This document shows positions 15,079 through 22,590 of a DNA stretch of 33,017 nt, in pieces. The notes under the pieces were generated by a model. That model saw only the letters and a program-made list of their open reading frames with translations. It searched no databases and was not told the DNA's origin. Positions within the stretch are counted from its first letter, which is position 1; the number at the start of each line of letters is the position of its first letter. The DNA is from Lachnospiraceae bacterium (lineage in GTDB: Bacteria; Bacillota; Clostridia; Lachnospirales; Lachnospiraceae): assembly GCA_017619295.1 (NCBI GenBank), contig JAFZSQ010000037.1, forward strand, positions 1-33,017, read 5' to 3'. A program made the position numbers and the translations under genes.

Positions 15079-16768
15079 TTTGGGAACAACAAACAGCCTT
15101 GTAAGTGTTTGGACAGATGAGGGGGTTAAACTCATTCCGAATGAGTTTGGAGAGTATCTTACTCCTTCGGTAGTATCTTTCGGGAAAGAGACCTATGTTG
15201 GCAAAACAGCAAAGGAAATGCTGATAACCAAACCCGAGAACACTTTCAAAGAGTTTAAAAGACTCATGGGAAAAGATGTGAAGCTAAAACGTGAAGACGG
15301 CGGCAGCGTTTCTCCCATCGAGCTGTCGTCAATAATTATCAGGAAACTGGTGAACGATGCCGAGAAATATTTGAATGAAGAGGTGACGGAGGCTGTAATC
15401 AGTGTTCCAGCCTACTTTGATGACCATCAACGCGAAGCCACAAGACTGGCCGGGGTGAAAGCCGGCATAAAGGTAACGCAGCTGGTAAATGAACCCTCAG
15501 CAGCAGCCCTTGCATATCATATAAGAAATATGGATGAGGACGAAAGGTTCATAGTATTTGATTTTGGTGGCGGTACTCTTGACGTTACCCTTGTGGAAGC
15601 CTTTGACAATATGGTGGAGATATGCAATATCTCCGGCGATAACAGCCTTGGCGGCAAGGATTTTAACGAGGCTATTGCCATAGATATCTGTAATAAAACC
15701 GGCCATGACTGGAACGCGCTGAATCTTAAAGAGCAGGCTGTTTTCATTGCCTTTGCCGAGAATATTAAGATTGCTCTGTCCTCCTCGGATGAGGTGAGCG
15801 CTAAGGTTAATATTGAGGATAAGGAATATGAATATTCCCTGACACAGCAGGAACTGATTGACCTTTCTGAGCCGATTTTCAAAAGAATCACAGTTGTTCT
15901 TAAGAAGCTTATGAACGATTCCATGCTGAATATCGAAGATATATCAGGCGTGATTATGGTAGGTGGCTCCTCCAAGATGCCCTGCGTCAGAGCATATGTA
16001 AGCAGTCTTTTTGGAGGAAAAGTATATATGGATCCCGAAGGGGATGTATCCATATGTAAAGGTGCCGGAGTTGTTACGGGAATTAACCTGAGAAAAGAAG
16101 AGGTTAAAGATATAGTAATGACAGATATCTGTTCCTTCTCTTTGGGTATTGAAATACTTGGTGGCGTTATGTCTGTTATTATCCCGAAGAACCAGACGTT
16201 ACCTGTCAGCAGAATGCACAGATATTATACGGTCGGTGACAACCAACCCAAAATTGAGATTAACATATATCAGGGTGAGAACCATATTGCTTCCAGGAAT
16301 CTGCTGCTTGATAATTTTAGTATCAGAGTCCCCAGACTTCCCAAGGGTGAAGCCTTTGTGGACGTGCGATTCTCCTATGATTTGAACGGAATATTTGATA
16401 TAGATGTTCACTGTCCATTAAACGGGGCCAGCGTTCACAGAAGCCGTGGGGCAAATATGGGCGTGGACTCAGATTATATGGACAAGCTTAAACTGAACAT
16501 GGAAGAGCTTAAACAGGATCCCAGAGAGCTTCCTGAAGTTAAGTACGTTATCGAAAGAGCATTAAGGATATTCGAGGAAGGAAATGAATATCAGAAGAGA
16601 GCCATCGAGATAGAACTTATGCGTTTCGACAATGTCCTTGAGACCTGCAGAATACCCGAGTGCCAAAAAGCTGCTGCAGGCTTTGCATTAAGACTTAAGG
16701 AACTTGAGAAGACAATGTTCAGATTTGAAGGGGAAACAGATGATTTGTGGGATGACATCTTGAAATAA
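15062..16768 (+). CDS. hscC: HscC-type Hsp70 chaperone
   Basis: The 568-residue Hsp70 resembles E. coli HscC (556 residues) more than DnaK: short length, GIDLGTTNSLVSVW at the N-terminus, FGEYLTPSVVSF, NEPSAAALAY, FDFGGGTLDVTLVEA, VMVGGSSKMP, and the HscC-like TDICSFSLGIEI and VNIYQGENH. The nucleotide domain is complete; the substrate domain is short and lacks the DnaK-type C-terminal lid tail. An in-frame ATG upstream (14975) is rejected: homology starts at MLVGIDLG, and GGGGGAAG lies just before 15062. Overlap with the J-like gene indicates translational coupling. Clients are unknown. Confidence 0.9.
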   Translation: MLVGIDLGTTNSLVSVWTDEGVKLIPNEFGEYLTPSVVSFGKETYVGKTAKEMLITKPENTFKEFKRLMGKDVKLKREDGGSVSPIELSSIIIRKLVNDAEKYLNEEVTEAVISVPAYFDDHQREATRLAGVKAGIKVTQLVNEPSAAALAYHIRNMDEDERFIVFDFGGGTLDVTLVEAFDNMVEICNISGDNSLGGKDFNEAIAIDICNKTGHDWNALNLKEQAVFIAFAENIKIALSSSDEVSAKVNIEDKEYEYSLTQQELIDLSEPIFKRITVVLKKLMNDSMLNIEDISGVIMVGGSSKMPCVRAYVSSLFGGKVYMDPEGDVSICKGAGVVTGINLRKEEVKDIVMTDICSFSLGIEILGGVMSVIIPKNQTLPVSRMHRYYTVGDNQPKIEINIYQGENHIASRNLLLDNFSIRVPRLPKGEAFVDVRFSYDLNGIFDIDVHCPLNGASVHRSRGANMGVDSDYMDKLKLNMEELKQDPRELPEVKYVIERALRIFEEGNEYQKRAIEIELMRFDNVLETCRIPECQKAAAGFALRLKELEKTMFRFEGETDDLWDDILK

Positions 16769-16780
16769 AGATTATATAAT
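16752..16780 (+). promoter_or_regulatory. Promoter of the DUF1846 gene
   Basis: ATGACA (16752-16757), 17 bp, TATAAT (16775-16780). The -35 lies within the last codons of hscC. Confidence 0.55.
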
Positions 16781-16819
16781 TAATTAGTTATAAAGAGTTT
16801 TAGTAATATCGGAGGAACT

Positions 16820-18271
16820 ATGAAAATCGGGTTTGACAATGACAAATATGTGAAACTCCAATCTGAAAGGATTAGAGAAAGAATTGACGAGTTCGGCGGT
16901 AAGCTTTACCTGGAATTCGGCGGAAAGCTTTATGATGACTTGCATGCATCAAGAGTGCTTCCCGGATTTGAGCCGGACAGTAAGCTGAAGATGCTTATGA
17001 AGCTTCAGGATCAGGCGGAGATGATTCTTGTAATCGGAGCCGACGCCATTGAGGCCAACAAAGTAAGAGGTGATCTTGGAATCACATACGACGAGGATTT
17101 GCTTCGTCTGGTTGACATCTTCAAAAACATGGGCTTTTATGTAGGCGGTGTGGTAATCACCAAATATGCCGGCCAGCCCAGTGTCGACAAATATCGTCAG
17201 AGACTTAAGAACCTTGGAATTGAGTCTTATCTTCACTATCCTATACCCGGTTATCCCAATAATGTTCCCCTTATCGTTTCAGACGAAGGATACGGACGAA
17301 ACGAATACATTAAGACCACAAGACCTTTGGTTGTGGTTACAGCTCCCGGCCCCGGAAGCGGAAAGATGGCTACATGCCTTTCACAGCTCTACCATGAGCA
17401 CAAGAGAGGAATCAAGGCAGGTTACGCCAAGTTCGAGACCTTCCCTGTATGGAACCTTCCTTTGAAGCATGCAGTTAACCTTGCATATGAGGCGGCAACC
17501 ATTGACCTTAATGATGTTAACATGATTGACCCCTTCCACCTGGAAGCTTACGGCGAGACAACAGTTAACTACAACAGAGATATTGAGATTTTCCCTGTGC
17601 TTAACGCAATCCTTACAGAGATTATGGGTAAAAGCCCATACAAATCTCCAACCGACATGGGCGTTAACATGGTGGGAAAGTGCATAATAGATGATGATAT
17701 CTGCGTTGAGGCATCTCATCAGGAGATTATCAGAAGATATTTACAGGCCCTCATCGATAAGAAGAAAGGCCTTCTCACCAACGAGATGATTTACAAGGCT
17801 GAGTTCCTTATGAATCAGGCCGGGATTTCAGTAGATGACAGAAAGACCGTTGCAGCTGCAAGAAAGCGCGCTGAAGAGACAGGAAAGCCTGCGGTTGCCA
17901 TCGAGATGGAGGACGGCACAATTCTTACAGGAAAGACCACAGACCTTTTGGGACCTGCGGCAGCAGTGCTTCTTAAAGCTTTGAAAAAAGAAGCAGGGAT
18001 CTCCAAAGACCTCAAAGTCGTTACACCTACGGCCATTGAACCTATCCAGGAGCTTAAGACCAAATATATGGGCAGCAAGAACCCCAGACTTCATACAGAT
18101 GAGATTCTTATAGCCCTTTCAGTAAGCGCATCCATAAGCGATGTTGCAAAGATTGCTTCGGAGCAGCTTCCCAAACTTAAGGGATGTGAGGTTCACTCCA
18201 CATGCGTTCTTTCAAGCGTTGATATGAAGGTATTCAAGAAGCTTGGAATGCATTTGACCTGCGATGTTTAA
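16820..18271 (+). CDS. DUF1846 family protein
   Basis: The 483-residue protein matches DUF1846 over its full length by recognised features: N-terminal GFDNDKYVKLQSERIRERI, the P-loop-like APGPGSGKMATCLSQLYHE (about 175-193), a conserved NLPLKHAVNLAYEAAT, and the ending KLGMHLTCDV. The family is widespread in Firmicutes; its biochemical role is not established as far as I know, and no function is assigned here. No signal peptide or membrane segment is visible, so it should be cytoplasmic. GGAGGA (16811-16816) is close to the ATG (three to four bases). Confidence 0.88.
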   Translation: MKIGFDNDKYVKLQSERIRERIDEFGGKLYLEFGGKLYDDLHASRVLPGFEPDSKLKMLMKLQDQAEMILVIGADAIEANKVRGDLGITYDEDLLRLVDIFKNMGFYVGGVVITKYAGQPSVDKYRQRLKNLGIESYLHYPIPGYPNNVPLIVSDEGYGRNEYIKTTRPLVVVTAPGPGSGKMATCLSQLYHEHKRGIKAGYAKFETFPVWNLPLKHAVNLAYEAATIDLNDVNMIDPFHLEAYGETTVNYNRDIEIFPVLNAILTEIMGKSPYKSPTDMGVNMVGKCIIDDDICVEASHQEIIRRYLQALIDKKKGLLTNEMIYKAEFLMNQAGISVDDRKTVAAARKRAEETGKPAVAIEMEDGTILTGKTTDLLGPAAAVLLKALKKEAGISKDLKVVTPTAIEPIQELKTKYMGSKNPRLHTDEILIALSVSASISDVAKIASEQLPKLKGCEVHSTCVLSSVDMKVFKKLGMHLTCDV

Positions 18272-18304
18272 GAAAGTTTTATTTAAAAGTTTATAAACAG
18301 TTTA

Positions 18305-18334
18305 TTGATTTGGCTGTAAACGCTAACATATAAT
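18305..18334 (+). promoter_or_regulatory. Promoter of ftsH
   Basis: TTGATT (18305-18310), an 18-bp spacer and TATAAT (18329-18334), 39 bases before the ATG. A short inverted repeat GGTAA/TTACC (18341-18355) lies between the promoter and the RBS AGGAGAG. Confidence 0.65.
18315..18328 (+). promoter_or_regulatory. Candidate cre (CcpA) site in the ftsH promoter
   Basis: TGTAAACGCTAACA fits the cre consensus TGWAANCGNTNWCA at every position and lies inside the -35/-10 spacer, where CcpA binding would be expected to repress. Confidence 0.55.
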
Positions 18335-18372
18335 TATAAAGGTAACGTGATTACCCATAGGAGAGAAATTAT

Positions 18373-20475
18373 ATGGAAAACAACAACAACCAGGGGGGAA
18401 ACGGGAATCCTAACAATCAGAACAGGAAGCCGAGTCTTTCCTTTATAATGCTTGCCATATTATTTACCATCTTTTTGGTAAGCATAATAATGAGAGTGTT
18501 TAGCGGAGATTCATCTCAGGAGATTTCCTACACCGAGTTTTTGACAATGGTGGAGGAAGGCAAAGTTGAGAGCGTAGAAATCTCAGTGGATAAAAGTCGC
18601 CTGACTATTTACACCACCAACCAGGCCAAACAATCAAATCTTCCCGATTGGTATATCTACGGAAACATGGTAGGCAAATCGGGTGAGACCTACTATACAG
18701 GTTATGTGGATGACGATGAGAATCTGATTCCTTACCTGAAAGAGCATAACGTTGAGATTAATCGACAGATTTCCGATAATTCCGGCGTGCTTCTTTCGAT
18801 TTTGATAACATATGTATTACCTGTAATCATAATGCTTGTTGTATTAAGCTTCCTCTTCAAGAAGATTGGTGGAGCAGGCGGACCCATGGGAGTAGGTAAG
18901 AATACTGCCAAGGTTTATGTACAAAAAGAAACGGGTGTTACATTTAAGGATGTTGCCGGAGAAGACGAGGCGAAAGAATCACTTGTCGAGGTGGTGGATT
19001 TCCTTCATAATCCCGGAAGGTATGCAGGAATTGGTGCAAAAATACCTAAGGGTGCCCTTTTAGTCGGCCCTCCCGGAACAGGTAAGACACTTCTTGCCAA
19101 AGCCGTAGCCGGTGAGGCACATGTTCCCTTCTTCTCACTGACTGGTTCCGACTTCATTGAGATGTATGTCGGTGTCGGAGCATCCAGAGTAAGAGATTTG
19201 TTTAAGGAAGCAAGTAAAAATGCTCCCTGTATTGTATTCATAGATGAGATTGATGCCATCGGTAGAAGCCGTGATAACCGTTACGGCGGCGGAAACGAAG
19301 AAAGAGAGCAGACACTTAACCAGCTCCTTTCAGAGATGGATGGTTTCGATTCCACAAAGGGAGTATTGATCCTTGCGGCAACCAACAGACCTGAGATCCT
19401 TGATAAGGCTCTTCTTCGTCCCGGACGTTTCGACAGAAGAATTATTGTTGATAAGCCCGACCTTAAAGGACGTGTTGAGATTCTTAAGGTACATGCCAAG
19501 GACGTTAAGATGGATGAGACCGTTGACCTTGAGGCAATTGCTCTTGCCACAAGCGGCGCAGTTGGTTCCGATCTTGCAAATATGATCAACGAAGCTGCAA
19601 TCAATGCAGTTAAGAATAAACGTGAGTACGTTACCCAGAAAGACCTCTTCGAGGCAGTTGAGCAGGTTCTTGTGGGTAAGGAGAAGAAAGACCGCATCAT
19701 GAGTAAGGAAGAGAGAAAGATCGTTTCCTACCATGAAGTTGGACATGCCCTTCTCTCAGCACTTCAGAAGAATACCGAGCCCGTACAGAAGATTACAATC
19801 GTTCCCAGAACCATGGGAGCTCTCGGATATGTAATGCATGTTCCTGAGGAAGAGAAATATCTTAATTCCGAGAAGGAACTTCATGAGATGATAGTAGGAC
19901 TTCTCGGCGGACGTGCCGCAGAAGAGCTGGTATTTGATACAGTTACTTCCGGAGCATCAAACGATATCGAGAAGGCAACAGACATTGCCAAGTCCATGGT
20001 AACTCAGTATGGTATGAGCAAGAAGTTCGGCCTTATCGGACTTGCAACAGTTGAGAGCAAGTACCTTGACGGAAGAGCAGCACTTAACTGCTCAGATGTA
20101 ACAGCGGCTGAGGTGGACAAGGAAGTAATGCGAATCCTCAAAGAATGCTATGAGGAAGCCAAGAAGCTTCTTGCCGAGAATCGTGACGTAATGGATAAGA
20201 TTGCCGAATACCTTATTGAGAAAGAGACCATCACCGGTAAGGAATTCATGAAGATATTCCGTGAGGCAAAGGGACTTCCTGAGCCTGAGGAAAAGAAAGA
20301 AGACGAGGCTAAGACCGAGGAACCTAAACCCGAAGAGCCTAAAGACGAGGAACCCAAGGCAGAAGAAAAGCCGGAGGAGCCTAAGGAGGAGAAATGGGAG
20401 GCTCCCAAGTCCATGGAGGATTTGAAGGCTGAGAACGAAGCTCCCGTAGGAAGATTTTCAAATACAACATTATAA
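18373..20475 (+). CDS. ftsH: ATP-dependent zinc metalloprotease FtsH
   Basis: The 700-residue membrane-anchored AAA+ protease degrades misfolded and regulatory membrane proteins. Two N-terminal membrane segments (about 22-43 and 139-163) flank the extracytoplasmic domain. Walker A GPPGTGKT (232-239), Walker B CIVFIDEIDAIG, the pore motif MYVGVGASRVRD, HEVGH (454-458) and third zinc ligand D531 are intact. The tail (about 636-690) is a long Glu/Pro/Lys-rich, probably disordered extension with repeated EEPK units, making the protein longer than typical. RBS AGGAGAG (18359-18365). It is a single-gene unit with its own promoter and terminator. Confidence 0.97.
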   Translation: MENNNNQGGNGNPNNQNRKPSLSFIMLAILFTIFLVSIIMRVFSGDSSQEISYTEFLTMVEEGKVESVEISVDKSRLTIYTTNQAKQSNLPDWYIYGNMVGKSGETYYTGYVDDDENLIPYLKEHNVEINRQISDNSGVLLSILITYVLPVIIMLVVLSFLFKKIGGAGGPMGVGKNTAKVYVQKETGVTFKDVAGEDEAKESLVEVVDFLHNPGRYAGIGAKIPKGALLVGPPGTGKTLLAKAVAGEAHVPFFSLTGSDFIEMYVGVGASRVRDLFKEASKNAPCIVFIDEIDAIGRSRDNRYGGGNEEREQTLNQLLSEMDGFDSTKGVLILAATNRPEILDKALLRPGRFDRRIIVDKPDLKGRVEILKVHAKDVKMDETVDLEAIALATSGAVGSDLANMINEAAINAVKNKREYVTQKDLFEAVEQVLVGKEKKDRIMSKEERKIVSYHEVGHALLSALQKNTEPVQKITIVPRTMGALGYVMHVPEEEKYLNSEKELHEMIVGLLGGRAAEELVFDTVTSGASNDIEKATDIAKSMVTQYGMSKKFGLIGLATVESKYLDGRAALNCSDVTAAEVDKEVMRILKECYEEAKKLLAENRDVMDKIAEYLIEKETITGKEFMKIFREAKGLPEPEEKKEDEAKTEEPKPEEPKDEEPKAEEKPEEPKEEKWEAPKSMEDLKAENEAPVGRFSNTTL

Positions 20476-20487
20476 AACTATGATTTT

Positions 20488-20516
20488 AAAACGGGGCTTT
20501 GCCCCGTTTTTTTGTT
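20488..20516 (+). terminator. Terminator of ftsH
   Basis: A perfect 10-bp stem, AAAACGGGGC (20488-20497) with GCCCCGTTTT (20501-20510), has a 3-nt loop and a T-tail. Confidence 0.93.
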
Positions 20517-20535
20517 TTGATTAGTCTTAGCAGAG

Positions 20536-20565
20536 TTGACAGGGCTATCGTCCTGACGATACAAT
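20536..20565 (+). promoter_or_regulatory. Promoter of the DUF3990-XRE module
   Basis: TTGACA (20536-20541), 18 bp, TACAAT (20560-20565). The expected transcript start is near 20572, which is the A of the first start codon. Confidence 0.65.
20546..20561. promoter_or_regulatory. Palindromic operator in the toxin-antitoxin promoter spacer
   Basis: TATCGTC (20546-20552) and GACGATA (20555-20561) form a perfect 7-bp inverted repeat around CT, between -35 and -10. It is the likely autoregulatory site of the XRE protein encoded by the second gene. Confidence 0.65.
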
Positions 20566-20571
20566 AGAAAT

Positions 20572-21270
20572 ATGAGAAAAGATAGCAAAAAGAAAACAAT
20601 ATATCATGGCTCAGCCGGAATTATTGAGACACCGACCTTTGGAAAAGGAAACGTTAATAATGATTACGGCCTTGGATTTTATTGCACATATGACCCTGAA
20701 CTTGCTAAGGAATGGGCGGTCGGAAAAGGACGAGACGGTTATGCTAACAGATATAGCATTTCTGAAGAAGAATTATCGATTTTAAATTTGGGAGATGGTA
20801 ATTATAACATTCTGAATTGGCTTTCTGTTTTGGTTGATAATCGTATTTTTAAAGTTAAGTCCGAAGTTGCAATGGATGCCAGGAATTATCTCTTGGGGAA
20901 TTTTTTGCCGGATTATCATAAGTATGATGTTATTAGAGGCTATCGTGCGGATGATTCATATTTTGCCTTTGCAAATGATTTTCTTAATAATGTAATTACC
21001 CTTGAGAAGCTGAATTATGCAATGAGTTTAGGCAACTTGGGCGAGCAGTATGTATTAATGAGTCAAAGAGCGTTTGATAATCTTTCCTTCGAAGGATGGG
21101 AGCTTGCCTCAAATGAGATATATTTCCCACGCAAGGAGAAACGTGATTGGGAGGCAAGAGAGAGCTATTTCAAATATAGAACGCTATCCACAGAAGGCCA
21201 CTATATGATAGACATTTTGAGAGAGAAATGGAGGAATGATGATGAACGCATACAACGAATTATATATTGA
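20572..21270 (+). CDS. DUF3990 ADP-ribosyltransferase-like putative toxin
   Basis: The 232-residue protein matches the DUF3990 pattern: TIYHGSAG with His12, YGLGFYCTYDPELAKEWA (about 32-49) with Tyr37, YDVIRGYRADDSYF (118-131), and GEQYVLMSQRAF (157-168) with Glu158/Gln159. His-Tyr-Glu-like positions of this kind are those of ADP-ribosyltransferase folds; activity is inferred. The gene overlaps an XRE-domain gene, the usual toxin-antitoxin layout. No Shine-Dalgarno site precedes the ATG, and the promoter would start transcription about at the ATG, so translation is probably leaderless. A role as an abortive-infection or stability toxin is plausible but unproven. Confidence 0.78.
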   Translation: MRKDSKKKTIYHGSAGIIETPTFGKGNVNNDYGLGFYCTYDPELAKEWAVGKGRDGYANRYSISEEELSILNLGDGNYNILNWLSVLVDNRIFKVKSEVAMDARNYLLGNFLPDYHKYDVIRGYRADDSYFAFANDFLNNVITLEKLNYAMSLGNLGEQYVLMSQRAFDNLSFEGWELASNEIYFPRKEKRDWEARESYFKYRTLSTEGHYMIDILREKWRNDDERIQRIIY

Positions 21271-21880
21271 CGATTCCTCTGAAATACTTGGTGAATATCT
21301 GGATTGTATGGTAAATCGAGGGGGATATTCTGCAGATGATGCCCTTACTTTCTTCTCAAGATCGGCGATTGGATATGAATTTGAAAGCGGAAATCCCAAA
21401 TATATTGCGGGATGCTCCGGGACAGAACTAGCTATGGCAGTAATCCTTGAAGTGTTTGGCAAATGCGTTGAATTTGGATATGAATATTGTATAGATAAGA
21501 GTCCTGAATATTGGTGTGGGTGGATTCTTGCCAGATATCAGTGGATAAAGAACATATCCTTTAAGAAGCTTTATGAGAGGGGGTTGACTGCAAAGCATAT
21601 TATAAACAGATATATTTTGCACGAAGCAGATGAAACAAGAGCCTTTGATGAGTTTGATGAATATCTTGAGTATAGAAGGAAGCAAGAAGAATCTATGCTT
21701 AAGAGACTTAGGACATATTATGAAATGACGCAGAAACAGCTAAGCGAGAAATCCGGAGTTTCTCTTCGTATGATTCAGTTATATGAACAAGGTCAAAGTG
21801 ACATTACCCACGCTCAGATAAATATCGTCAAGGCATTGGCAGATGCACTTGGATGCAGACCGGATGAGCTGGTATCATAA
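21242..21880 (+). CDS. XRE-domain protein, putative antitoxin and repressor
   Basis: The 212-residue protein has a C-terminal Cro/C1-type helix-turn-helix: RTYYEMTQKQLSEKSGVSLR followed by MIQLYEQGQSDITHAQINIV. The N-terminal 130 residues are not recognised and probably bind the DUF3990 partner. Three ATG codons run in a row (21236, 21239, 21242); the third is seven bases after GGAGG (21230-21234) and is chosen, giving a 29-base overlap with the toxin gene. The palindrome in the module promoter is its likely operator. The antitoxin being the second gene, with the DNA-binding part at its C-terminus, differs from the commonest antitoxin-first order. Confidence 0.75.
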   Translation: MNAYNELYIDDSSEILGEYLDCMVNRGGYSADDALTFFSRSAIGYEFESGNPKYIAGCSGTELAMAVILEVFGKCVEFGYEYCIDKSPEYWCGWILARYQWIKNISFKKLYERGLTAKHIINRYILHEADETRAFDEFDEYLEYRRKQEESMLKRLRTYYEMTQKQLSEKSGVSLRMIQLYEQGQSDITHAQINIVKALADALGCRPDELVS

Positions 21881-21915
21881 TTTCTAATTTTTTATCAGTT
21901 AAGTTTACAAATTAA

Positions 21916-22182
21916 ACAGAATCTCCTTTTTACTTATTGAACGCGCGAGTTGCTGCAAAGGAATTTGGGAACAATTTTGATGAAACTCTTGAATTTGCGA
22001 ACAAAGCAATAAACAGAGATAAAGCTGCAATTATCAAAGCAACAATTCCTGGACGAGTGTACAATAAGCTGAATCATATGAAATTGGATCCATCAATTTT
22101 TAAATCAGGAACACCTGTTGTTGAACCTGAAATGCTGGATTATTTTAACTCACATATCATAGGAATTAATCATGTATATTAA
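21916..22182 (+). pseudogene. 5'-truncated polymorphic-toxin tail (remnant)
   Basis: An open frame of about 88 residues has no ATG and no ribosome binding site; the only candidate start is TTG at 21937, and an in-frame stop precedes 21916. The sequence (AAIIKATIPGRVYNKLNHMK, then IFKSGTPVVEPEMLDYFNSH) looks like the ordered C-terminal end of a secreted toxin domain rather than a shadow frame. The stop codon overlaps the RBS of the next small gene, the spacing expected between a toxin tip and its immunity gene. I read it as the surviving end of a displaced toxin module. The toxin class is not recognised. Confidence 0.55.
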
Positions 22183-22197
22183 GGAGGATAAAGATAT

Positions 22198-22500
22198 ATG
22201 AAAGCCGATGTTGAAGTCGTTTTTTGTTTTGATGAAAAAAAAGAATTATATGATGGATACAGGCCATCACATCTGATTGATGGTAAGAATTTGACAACAG
22301 GTGTTCATCATTATTTTGATTCGGGTTTAAGCCAAAACACTGTTAAAGGGACAATAACTTTTATCGCACCGGAGGATTACCCAAACAGTTTAAAAATTGG
22401 AGATAAAATTGACATGTTCGAAGGAAGTAAGAAAATTGGATTTGCGGAGATTTTGGAGATATTTAATCCTATTCTTGGTAGAAACGAGTCGATTCGGTAG
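22198..22500 (+). CDS. Small EF-Tu domain III-like protein, putative immunity protein
   Basis: This 100-residue protein starts after AAGGAGG (22181-22187). It follows the layout of elongation factor Tu domain III: a first strand (VEVVFCF), GYRPS at 20-24 (EF-Tu GYRPQF), a TTG motif, VKGTITFIAPED (EF-Tu PGDNVKMTVELI-like), then IGDKIDMFEGSKKIGFAEIL (EF-Tu RFAIREGGRTVGAGVV-like). It contains no GTPase domain, so it cannot be a translation factor. Position directly after a toxin remnant suggests an immunity protein; mimicry of EF-Tu is my inference from motif order. The fold assignment is moderately secure, the function is not. Confidence 0.6.
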   Translation: MKADVEVVFCFDEKKELYDGYRPSHLIDGKNLTTGVHHYFDSGLSQNTVKGTITFIAPEDYPNSLKIGDKIDMFEGSKKIGFAEILEIFNPILGRNESIR

Positions 22501-22559
22501 AGTGCTTAGTGACTGAGGACTTTATTCTTTTATGACTGTGATTTGTCGAATTAGCACTA

Positions 22560-22590
22560 GCGCAGGTGACATTTATTTTGCCACCTGCGT
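22560..22590. other. Hairpin between the small gene and the Rhs fragment
   Basis: CGCAGGTG (22561-22568) and CACCTGCG (22582-22589) form a perfect 8-bp stem with a 13-nt loop but have no T-tail on either strand. It lies at the truncation edge of the Rhs fragment, so it could be a leftover terminator or a recombination junction. Confidence 0.4.

Noticed and set aside
15517-16053. 178-codon minus-strand frame inside hscC
   Set aside because: Antisense shadow of a strongly supported Hsp70 gene.
18272-18372. Riboswitch or attenuator in the ftsH leader
   Set aside because: Only short inverted repeats are present; no recognised riboswitch core, and the region is explained by a promoter plus RBS.
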